Below, piece by piece: positions 52,822 to 59,502 of a DNA stretch of 64,000 bases. Below the pieces are notes generated by a model. That model was not told the DNA's origin, did no database searches, and saw only the letters and a list, made by a program, of their open reading frames with translations. A program made the position numbers and the translations under genes. Every line of letters starts with the position of its first letter. Positions within the stretch are counted from its first letter, which is position 1. This DNA is from Comamonadaceae bacterium (GTDB lineage: Bacteria > Pseudomonadota > Gammaproteobacteria > Burkholderiales > Burkholderiaceae_C): the NCBI GenBank assembly GCA_947372745.1, contig CANBUY010000006.1, forward strand, positions 16,981-80,980, given 5' to 3'.

Positions 52822-53124
52822 ATGATTCTTGAACTTGCCGACATTCGAATTCATCCCGGTCAGAACGCCGCTTTTGAAGAAGCCGTTGAACGTGGCTTGA
52901 AGGCCGTCATTCACAGCGCCAAAGGGTTCCAAGGATACAAAGTGAACCGGGGTTTGGAAAGCAAAGAGCGTTATATTTTGCAAATCTTCTGGGACACACT
53001 GGAAGACCACACCATCGGCTTCCGCCAGTCCCCCGCCTTTGCCGATTGGCGCGCCATTGTGGGGCCCTTTTTTGCAGGCCCTCCTACCGTTGAGCATTTT
53101 GAACTGGTCACGAAGTCAGAGTAA
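52822..53124 (+). CDS. Antibiotic-biosynthesis-monooxygenase-fold (ABM) protein
   Basis: This 100-residue protein has the ferredoxin-like dimeric alpha/beta fold of ABM or Dabb proteins. It opens MILELADIRIHPGQNAAFEEAVERG, continues with GFQGYKVNRGLESKERYILQIFWDT near 35-59, and has the HTIGFRQSPAF motif near 63-73. The family includes quinol monooxygenases and non-catalytic proteins. It lies 11 bases before an FAH-family hydrolase, which suggests a shared ring-cleavage or keto-acid pathway. The reaction is not known. Confidence 0.8.
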   Translation: MILELADIRIHPGQNAAFEEAVERGLKAVIHSAKGFQGYKVNRGLESKERYILQIFWDTLEDHTIGFRQSPAFADWRAIVGPFFAGPPTVEHFELVTKSE

Positions 53125-53135
53125 GGCAAACCACC

Positions 53136-53831
53136 ATGACGTATGTTTTCAACCCCACCCCCACCGTCTCGGTCCCTGTTTTGGGCACGCCGGCACGTTT
53201 TCCCGTTCACCGCATCTATTGCGTTGGCCGCAACTATGAAGAGCACGCCAAAGAAATGGGCTTCACCGGGCGCGAGCCACCCTTCTTCTTTTTGAAACCT
53301 ACTGATGCGCTCGTCGTGGTCAATGAAGGCGAAACAGGCACCCTGCCCTACCCCAGCCTGACCCACAACTTCCACCATGAAATTGAATTGGTGGTGGCCA
53401 TTGGCGTGGGTGGCAAAAACATCAAGGCAGCCGACGCCTTTCAACACATTTTTGGCTATGCCGTTGGCTTGGACATGACCCGCCGTGATCTTCAAAACGA
53501 AATGAAAAAGCTGGGTCGCCCCTGGTGCATTGGCAAAGCCTTCGACGCCTCGGCGCCCATTGGACCCATCACCCCAGTGGCACAAGCAGGTGACGTGAAC
53601 CAAGCAGAGGTTTATTTGCAAGTCAATGGCCAGGATCGCCAGCGTAGCGCGGTCGCCAAACTCATCTGGAACATCGCCGAGACCATTGAGCACCTGTCTG
53701 CCGCCTGGGAACTGCAGGCTGGCGACCTGATTTACACCGGGACGCCTGAAGGCGTGGCGGCGGTGGTGTCAGGTGACACGCTGCTTGGCGGGGTCTCGGG
53801 TCTGGGCACCCTCAGCGTGAAAGTTATTTAA
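53136..53831 (+). CDS. Fumarylacetoacetate hydrolase family protein, fumarylpyruvate/acylpyruvate hydrolase-like
   Basis: This metal-dependent hydrolase splits carbon-carbon bonds in acylpyruvates. The 231-residue protein shows RIYCVGRNYEEHAKEMG near residues 26-42, PPFFFLKPTDALV near 48, and the metal site HHEIELVVAIG near 79-89. DMTRRDLQNEMKKLGRPW lies near 112-129, and the C-terminal IYTGTPEGVAAV follows. The layout is like NagK-type fumarylpyruvate hydrolases of the gentisate pathway, but no gentisate dioxygenase is nearby. It lies between the ABM protein and a TRAP transporter, so the substrate is probably an imported or derived keto acid. Confidence 0.85.
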   Translation: MTYVFNPTPTVSVPVLGTPARFPVHRIYCVGRNYEEHAKEMGFTGREPPFFFLKPTDALVVVNEGETGTLPYPSLTHNFHHEIELVVAIGVGGKNIKAADAFQHIFGYAVGLDMTRRDLQNEMKKLGRPWCIGKAFDASAPIGPITPVAQAGDVNQAEVYLQVNGQDRQRSAVAKLIWNIAETIEHLSAAWELQAGDLIYTGTPEGVAAVVSGDTLLGGVSGLGTLSVKVI

Positions 53832-53842
53832 ATCGGCGCGGC

Positions 53843-53890
53843 CAAACGCTCAAAGCCTAGACCGGTCAACGGTCAAGGCTGGCGTTTGGA
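53843..53890. promoter_or_regulatory. Long imperfect hairpin between the FAH gene and dctQ
   Basis: Three stem blocks pair in order: CCAAACGC with GCGTTTGG, AGCCT with AGGCT, and GACCG with CGGTC. Small internal loops separate them. The 48-base structure lies 12 bases after the FAH stop and has no T run, so it looks more like a processing or stability element than a terminator. It could set different levels for the enzyme and transporter genes. Confidence 0.55.
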
Positions 53891-53926
53891 CTTGTGCGCT
53901 ATGGCCAGCCTATTCAGGAGTAGACG

Positions 53927-54415
53927 GTGAAAGTTTTGAAAATATTGGGGCAGTTTTGTGCCATTCTGGCGGGTTTCCTCATGGCCTTGATCACGCTTTT
54001 GACTTGTTTCAGCATCGTCGGGCGTGAACTATTGGGCAAAACCATTCCCGGCGACTTCGAACTGGTGGCCTTAGCCACAGGCGCGGCGATTGCCCTGTTC
54101 ATGCCCTTGTGCCAACTGGACCGTGGCAACATTATTGTGGACTTCTTCACTGTCAAGGTGCCCGCCCGCATCAACCATCGCCTGGACCGACTGGGTGCGT
54201 TGATTCTGGCTGCGTGCTTTGCTTTGCTGGCCTGGCGCACCGGCTTGGGCGGGCTGAACTCTTGGGAAACCCACTCGGCCAGCATGCTGCTGGGCTTCCC
54301 TGAATGGATTATTTACTCTTTGATGGTGCCGCCATTTATTTTGACTGCCGTGATAGCGCTGCACCAAAGTGCTTTCGGTTTCTCGCAAAACCACGGGCAT
54401 AGCGTGAACTTATGA
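53927..54415 (+). CDS. TRAP transporter small permease (DctQ type), second system
   Basis: This is the small membrane subunit of a second TRAP transporter. The GTG start at 53927 follows AGGAG with a six-base spacer and gives 162 residues with four predicted helices (first KILGQFCAILAGFLMALITLL). The conserved region around DFELVALATGAAIALFMP is present. It overlaps dctM by four bases. This system has the order Q-M-P, while the malonate system at the left has P-Q-M, so the two are not simple duplicates. Confidence 0.85.
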   Translation: MKVLKILGQFCAILAGFLMALITLLTCFSIVGRELLGKTIPGDFELVALATGAAIALFMPLCQLDRGNIIVDFFTVKVPARINHRLDRLGALILAACFALLAWRTGLGGLNSWETHSASMLLGFPEWIIYSLMVPPFILTAVIALHQSAFGFSQNHGHSVNL

Positions 54416-55731
54416 ACTCAGTGACACTAACCCTCTCGTTTTTAGGACTCATGTTTGTCCTGATGGCTTTGCGCACACCCATTGCCATTTCCATGTTTGT
54501 GGCTGGATCGGTCGGCTATGTGGTGCAGGCCGGCTGGTCGCCCTACGTGAGCTTCATGAACACCATGACGTTTGCCCGTTTCGCAAGCTATGACCTGTCG
54601 GTCATTCCCCTGTTTATCTTGATGGGCCAATTTGCCACTCAAGGCGGCATCAGCAAGGCTTTGTTTCAGTTCACGGCTGGCATCATGGGCCGATTCAAAG
54701 GGGGCCTGGCCATGGCTTCCGTATTGGCGTCTGCCGCCTTTGGGGCCATTTGCGGCTCATCGGTCGCAACGGCTGCCACCATCACCGGGGTGGCGCTGCC
54801 AGAAATGAAGCGCCACGGCTATTCGGGTCGACTGGCGACCGGAACCCTGGCCACAGCGGGCACCTTGGGCATCTTGATTCCGCCCTCAGTCCCTCTGGTG
54901 ATTTACGCCATTTTGACGGAGCAAAACATTGCCAAGCTCTTCTTGGCAGCGACCATTCCCGGCATCATTGCCATGCTGGGCTATATGGCCGTTATCTTCT
55001 TTTATGTCCGATTGGTGCCGGGCCACGCCCCTGAGGTGAATAAGAATCCTGAGAAACTGACTTGGCAATCGCTGGTCGGCGTAGCGCCGATTGGCGTGGT
55101 GTTCACACTGGTTTTTGGAGGCATTTACGGCGGATTTTTCTCCCCGACAGAAGGCGCTGCGGTGGGGGCTGCCGCTGCTTTTGGTGCGGCAATGCTCAAA
55201 CGGGAAATGACTTGGGCCAAATTCAAGCTCTGTTTTTACGCCACCGCGCAAAGCTCCGCCATGATCTTTTTGATCTTCGTTGGTGCAGACATCATGAACT
55301 CTGCGCTGGCCCTGACCCAGATTCAGCACCAACTGGTGAATTTGATCAATGGCTGGCATGTGGCCCCGATCTGGGTCATGGTGGCTATCGTGGCCTTGCA
55401 TATATTTTTGGGCACGGTCACTGAAGAGCTGTCCATCATTTTGCTGACCATTCCTATCTTTTTCCCGGTCGTCATGAGCCTCGACTTTGGCATGCCCCCT
55501 GAATCAGTGGCGATCTGGTTTGGCATCATGATTTTGATGGTGGTTTCCTTCGGCATGTTGGTGCCACCTATGGGGCTCAATGTTTATGTGGTGAACGGGA
55601 TGGCCAAGGATGTGCCACTGGGCGAGAGCTTCAGGGGCGTACTGCCTTTTTTAATCAGCGATATTTTCCGCATTGCCCTCTTGCTGTTTTTCCCCGGGGT
55701 GTGTTTGTGGCTTGTCAAATTCGTGTCCTGA
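54412..55731 (+). CDS. TRAP transporter large permease (DctM type), second system
   Basis: This is the substrate-carrying membrane subunit, 439 residues with many hydrophobic helices. Family features are ICGSSVATAATITGVALPEM near residues 109-128, ATAGTLGILIPPSVPLVIYA near 144-163, and a GMLVPPMGLNVYVV segment near 380-393. It overlaps dctQ by four bases and is followed by the binding protein after 106 bases. The substrate is inferred to be an organic acid, possibly the compound processed by the upstream FAH enzyme. Confidence 0.9.
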   Translation: MNSVTLTLSFLGLMFVLMALRTPIAISMFVAGSVGYVVQAGWSPYVSFMNTMTFARFASYDLSVIPLFILMGQFATQGGISKALFQFTAGIMGRFKGGLAMASVLASAAFGAICGSSVATAATITGVALPEMKRHGYSGRLATGTLATAGTLGILIPPSVPLVIYAILTEQNIAKLFLAATIPGIIAMLGYMAVIFFYVRLVPGHAPEVNKNPEKLTWQSLVGVAPIGVVFTLVFGGIYGGFFSPTEGAAVGAAAAFGAAMLKREMTWAKFKLCFYATAQSSAMIFLIFVGADIMNSALALTQIQHQLVNLINGWHVAPIWVMVAIVALHIFLGTVTEELSIILLTIPIFFPVVMSLDFGMPPESVAIWFGIMILMVVSFGMLVPPMGLNVYVVNGMAKDVPLGESFRGVLPFLISDIFRIALLLFFPGVCLWLVKFVS

Positions 55732-55837
55732 TTAATTTATAAACCTAGGGCATTCACTGGTGCCCGAGCGCCCCACAATCAGGTAAGTTCGGGGCTTGGG
55801 GTTTTACCCTTCATTCAAACAACAAAATGAGACTCCT

Positions 55838-56932
55838 ATGATTAAAAGACGCACGCTCCTCAAATCCGGTGCGGCCGCTGTACTCGCAGCGCCTGCGCTG
55901 TCAGTCATGGCGCAACAAACGGTCACACTGAAATTTCACACCTTTATGGCGCCACTCTCCAACGTGTGGCTAAACATGCACAAAGCTTGGATGGCCAAGG
56001 TGGAGAAGGAATCCGGCGGACGCATCAAGTTTGAAGGCTACCCTGCCATGCAGCTTGGCGGCACGCCTGTGCAACTCTATGACCAGGTCAAAGACGGCGT
56101 GGTCGATATTGTCTGGACCCTGCCGGGCAACACCGCCGGGCGTTTCCCAAGGGTTGAAGTGTTTGAACTCCCCTTCATGATGACGAATGCCGAAGCCACC
56201 TCCAAGGCCTATTGGGAATATGTTCAAACGATGGCGCCTGATGAGTTCAAGGACACCCAGGTGCTTGCGCTCCAAGTCCACGGCCCTGGCATGTTTCACA
56301 CCAAAGACAAACAAATTAAGACCGCTGCCGACTTGAAAGGCTTGAAAATGCGCGGCCCAACACGGCAAGTCACCAAACTACTGGGCTACCTGGGCGCCAC
56401 GCCGGTGGGCATGCCCCTGCCCGGTATTCCCGACGCCCTGTCCAAAGGAACGATCGACGGTGCAGTGATTCCCTGGGAAGTGGTGCCTTCGGTCAAAGTG
56501 CATGAACTGACTAAATTTCACAGTGAGTTCGATCCTGCGGGCGGCGCTTTGTACACCACCACCTTTGTCATGGCCATGAACAAGGCCAAGTACAACTCAC
56601 TCCCGCCTGATTTGAAAAAAATCATCGACGACAACTCCGGCATGGCCACTTCAGCCTGGCTTGGCAAAGTTCAACAAACCGGGGACATCGCGGGCAAGCA
56701 ATCGGCCGTTGATCGTAAAAACACCATCTACACCATCCCGGCCACCGATGCCCAGGAGTTTCGCCGCAAGTCGGCACTGGTCGAAGTGGAGTGGATTGAG
56801 GATATGAACAAACGTGGTTTTGATGGCCGAAAATTGCTCGACACCGCACGCGCCTTGATCGACAAGCACACCAAAGCCACGCAAGAACCCAGCAAAACGA
56901 CACCCGCCAAAGCGACCGCCAAAAAGGTCTAA
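55838..56932 (+). CDS. TRAP transporter solute-binding protein (DctP type), second system
   Basis: This periplasmic receptor has 364 residues from ATG 55838. The open frame reaches 55796, but the upstream codons do not belong to a signal peptide. The N-terminus MIKRRTLLKSGAAAVLAAPA is twin-arginine-like, with cleavage after VMAQ. The DctP motif AADLKGLKMRGPTRQVTKLL lies near 167-186 with the ligand arginine. The C-terminal tail is rich in Lys, Thr and Ala, which is unusual for the family. A terminator follows at 56959. Confidence 0.88.
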   Translation: MIKRRTLLKSGAAAVLAAPALSVMAQQTVTLKFHTFMAPLSNVWLNMHKAWMAKVEKESGGRIKFEGYPAMQLGGTPVQLYDQVKDGVVDIVWTLPGNTAGRFPRVEVFELPFMMTNAEATSKAYWEYVQTMAPDEFKDTQVLALQVHGPGMFHTKDKQIKTAADLKGLKMRGPTRQVTKLLGYLGATPVGMPLPGIPDALSKGTIDGAVIPWEVVPSVKVHELTKFHSEFDPAGGALYTTTFVMAMNKAKYNSLPPDLKKIIDDNSGMATSAWLGKVQQTGDIAGKQSAVDRKNTIYTIPATDAQEFRRKSALVEVEWIEDMNKRGFDGRKLLDTARALIDKHTKATQEPSKTTPAKATAKKV

Positions 56933-56958
56933 CCCTCGCAGGGACTCAGTCCGGCGCC

Positions 56959-56994
56959 AATAATGGACTCAGGATTGAGTCCATTATTGTTTTC
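56959..56994 (+). terminator. Rho-independent terminator after dctP
   Basis: The arms AATAATGGACTCA (56959-56971) and TGAGTCCATTATT (56976-56988) are perfectly complementary across 13 base pairs with a four-base GGAT loop, and a short T run follows. It ends the FAH/TRAP unit. Confidence 0.88.
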
Positions 56995-57010
56995 TAATTA
57001 CACTCAATCC

Positions 57011-57556
57011 ATGCTTCGCCCCCCCATCAAACACTGCAAAGAATGCGGCACTGCCGTCATTTACCGGATTCCGGACGATGGCGACACCAAACCGCGTGCC
57101 GTTTGCACGGCCTGCCACACTATTCATTACGAAAACCCACTGAACGTCGTGGGCACCGTGCCTTATTGGGGTGAAAAAGTGTTGCTGTGCAAGCGAAATA
57201 TCGAACCTCGCTGGGGCAAATGGACGCTACCGGCAGGTTTCATGGAGCTTAATGAGACCGTGGCCGAAGGCGCAGCCCGAGAAACCGTCGAAGAGGCAGG
57301 CGCTCAATTCGAGATCGACGGCTTGTTTACCTTGGTCAACGTGGCACGCGTCGGGCAAGTCCACATGTTTTACCGGGCGCGCTTGCTGAGCGACGTGTTT
57401 GACCCGGGGCATGAAACCATCGAAGCGCGTCTTTTCTCAGAAGACGAAATCCCCTGGGAAGAAATCGCTTTTCGAACCGTTAAAGAAACCCTAGAACGCT
57501 ATTTCTCAGACCGCCGCACAGGCCATTACGCCATCCATGCCATTGATATCGCTTGA
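57011..57556 (+). CDS. NUDIX hydrolase with N-terminal zinc ribbon
   Basis: This hydrolase cleaves a nucleoside diphosphate linked to another group. ATG 57011 gives 181 residues. The N-terminal part holds a zinc-ribbon-like CKECG ... CTACH pattern near residues 9-38. The NUDIX box is complete: GFMELNETVAEGAARETVEEAGA near 75-97 with the REXXEE core (RETVEEAG). The layout resembles NudC/ADP-ribose pyrophosphatase-like enzymes, but the substrate cannot be named. The open frame extends upstream to 56963, through the preceding terminator, and is ignored there. Confidence 0.9.
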   Translation: MLRPPIKHCKECGTAVIYRIPDDGDTKPRAVCTACHTIHYENPLNVVGTVPYWGEKVLLCKRNIEPRWGKWTLPAGFMELNETVAEGAARETVEEAGAQFEIDGLFTLVNVARVGQVHMFYRARLLSDVFDPGHETIEARLFSEDEIPWEEIAFRTVKETLERYFSDRRTGHYAIHAIDIA

Positions 57557-57680
57557 AGCCACGCCCGACTTGGGCGTCGATTTGAAAGGCCGTGCCGAGT
57601 ATTGGGTGTACCGGGTCGGGGCCTACCTGCTGATCAATGTGATTGACGATCCGGCCTGGCTGGCGCTGATGTTTTGCTAG
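57537..57680 (+). CDS. Possible small protein overlapping the NUDIX stop
   Basis: A 47-residue frame starts at ATG 57537 inside the last codons of the NUDIX gene and ends at TAG 57680, 17 bases before the nuclease start. The product has a hydrophobic centre (VYRVGAYLLINVI) and a DDPAWLALMFC tail. I do not recognise it. It fills the whole gap between two genes, which is the only support for it besides reasonable codon use. A chance frame is quite possible. Confidence 0.3.
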   Translation: MPLISLEATPDLGVDLKGRAEYWVYRVGAYLLINVIDDPAWLALMFC

Positions 57681-57697
57681 TTCAGCTGAGCAGCCCC

Positions 57698-59125
57698 ATG
57701 CTCCCGTGTTACGTCATGTTGGACCTGGAAACCACAGGGGGCAACCCGGTGCAAGACCGCATCACAGAGATTGCGGCCGTTCGCGTGGAAAACGGCGTCG
57801 AGGTGGCACGCTGGAGCACTTTGGTCAACCCTGGCACTTCCATTTCCCCTTTCATCCAAAACCTGACCGGCATCACCAATGAGATGGTGGAGCAAGCGCC
57901 TGGTTTTGACGAAGTGGCCAAACCGCTTATGGCGCTGCTCAAAGACGCCGTGCTGGTGGCCCACAACGTGCGTTTTGACCATGGGTTTTTGCTCAATGAA
58001 TTTGCACGGCTAGAGACGCCCTTGCGCGTTAAAACCCTGTGCACGGTGCGCTTGTCGCGCTTGCTGTACCCACAGTTCAAGAGTCACGGACTTGATGCCA
58101 TCATGCTGCGCCACGGCCTGAAAACCACCGCCCGCCACCGCGCCATGGGCGATGTCGACATGGTGCTGGCTTGGCTTGCACAAGCTGAAGAAGCGCTAGG
58201 CGTGTCACAAGTGCAGCAACAGGCGCTTACGCTGTTGCAAGGTAGTGCTGCCCTGCCCCCGCAACTTGAAACGAATGTGACTGACATTCCTGATACCGCT
58301 GGGGTGTATTTGTTTTTCGGGGAAGGACCGCTGCCTTTGTACATCGGCAAAAGCATCAAACTGCGCAGCCGGGTCATGTCGCATTTTCAGGCGGCCAGTC
58401 GTGAAGCCCGCGAAATGCGTATTGCCCAGGAAATTAGGCGCGTGGAGTGGATCGAGACCGCCGGTGAACTGGGCGCCTTGCTTTTAGAGGCCCGCTTGGT
58501 GAAAGAAAAACAACCTGTGTACAACCGCCAACTTCGCCGCGAACGCACCTTGTGCGCCTGGCGTCTGGACGAAAACCCCAAGGCCAGACCGCTGCTGACC
58601 ATGGTGCGGGCCGAGGCGTTGCAACCCCAGCAGTTTGGGCGACTTTATGGCGTTTACCGCTCCAAAAATCAGGCGCTGTCCGGGCTGCGTGAACTGGCAG
58701 ATAAGCATCAGTTGTGTCCGCAGGCTTTGGGACTGGAGTCCAGCAAAGGCCGCTGCTTTGCCCATCAGATAGGCCGCTGCAAAGGCGTGTGTTGCGAAGG
58801 TGAAACGCCAGAGCTGCACTATTTACGCCTGACACTGGCGCTGAACGAACAAAAATTACAGGTCTGGCCGCACCCCGGCAAGGTGGGTTTGCGCGAGCAC
58901 AACGCCCAAAGTGGGCGCTCTGACATCCATATTTTTGACCAATGGTGCCATTTAGCCACGGTCCATGATGAAGCGGAACTGGAAGACGCCCTGACCGGCA
59001 GGCAAACGCTGGCTTTTGACCTTGACACCTACCGACTGCTCATCAAGCACCTGATGCCCCTGGGCAAGCCGGGCCTCAAGTCGTCAAAACTCATCTCCTT
59101 TGACGAAGCGCGAATTCCTATATAA
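57698..59125 (+). CDS. DnaQ-type 3'-5' exonuclease fused to a UvrC-like GIY-YIG nuclease
   Basis: This 475-residue fusion starts at ATG 57698. An N-terminal DEDD exonuclease covers residues 1-170, with MLDLETTGG at 7-15 and AHNVRFDHGFL near 88. The HRAMGDVDM motif follows near 145. A GIY-YIG module starts near 205 (AGVYLFFGEGPLPLYIGKS). The rest resembles the UvrC N-terminal region with cysteines in GRCFAHQIGRCKGVCC. This domain combination occurs in several betaproteobacteria, related to the Cho/UvrC nucleases. It probably trims damaged DNA, but the in vivo role is not known. Confidence 0.9.
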   Translation: MLPCYVMLDLETTGGNPVQDRITEIAAVRVENGVEVARWSTLVNPGTSISPFIQNLTGITNEMVEQAPGFDEVAKPLMALLKDAVLVAHNVRFDHGFLLNEFARLETPLRVKTLCTVRLSRLLYPQFKSHGLDAIMLRHGLKTTARHRAMGDVDMVLAWLAQAEEALGVSQVQQQALTLLQGSAALPPQLETNVTDIPDTAGVYLFFGEGPLPLYIGKSIKLRSRVMSHFQAASREAREMRIAQEIRRVEWIETAGELGALLLEARLVKEKQPVYNRQLRRERTLCAWRLDENPKARPLLTMVRAEALQPQQFGRLYGVYRSKNQALSGLRELADKHQLCPQALGLESSKGRCFAHQIGRCKGVCCEGETPELHYLRLTLALNEQKLQVWPHPGKVGLREHNAQSGRSDIHIFDQWCHLATVHDEAELEDALTGRQTLAFDLDTYRLLIKHLMPLGKPGLKSSKLISFDEARIPI

Positions 59126-59132
59126 ATACGCC

Positions 59133-59180
59133 TCTAGCTCTCTGAATGCGTGCTTAAGAAGCTACTATTTAAATAGCATC
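59133..59180. repeat. Interspersed repeat with TAGC-type palindrome
   Basis: The stretch CTCTAGCTCTCTGAATGCG ... TAAGAAGCTACTATTTAAATAGCATC resembles, on the opposite strand, the repeats near 39211 and 44169. It sits between the two convergent genes that end at 59125 and 59181. Confidence 0.45.
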
Positions 59181-59489
59181 TTAACGATCGAGAAATTTGA
59201 CTTCTTTAATCTCTTTGACCTCAGCATCAATGATGTCTGGGGCCGTACCCGAACCTGAGCGCCCTTGCTCAGGCGCGGCATTGAATCGACCCCAAACAGC
59301 CTGACGGTTCACCTTGAAGGTCCAGGGGCTGACTGGACTTCCCATCAATCGCGCCACCAAAGCACGCAGGAGCCAGATCAGCAGCAACAGAAAGCCGGCG
59401 GCCATCAAACTGGCCAAAAAAACCAAACCAGCCACCATCAGCACCAATCGAAAAAGAACGGTGATGATTTTTCTTATAAAGTGTTCCAA
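59181..59489 (-). CDS. Small membrane protein following dinG, TTG start
   Basis: This 102-residue protein begins most likely at TTG 59489, which has the ribosome binding site AGAGGA six bases before it. Earlier in-frame codons lie inside dinG. Two hydrophobic segments follow (IITVLFRLVLMVAGLVFLASLMAAG, and FLLLLIWLLRALVARLMG), then a soluble tail containing VNRQAVWGRF and ending DAEVKEIKEVKFLDR. Function unknown. It lies 13 bases after the dinG stop and is probably co-transcribed. Confidence 0.65.
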   Translation of the reverse strand: MEHFIRKIITVLFRLVLMVAGLVFLASLMAAGFLLLLIWLLRALVARLMGSPVSPWTFKVNRQAVWGRFNAAPEQGRSGSGTAPDIIDAEVKEIKEVKFLDR

Positions 59490-59502
59490 GACTAATCCTC
59501 TC

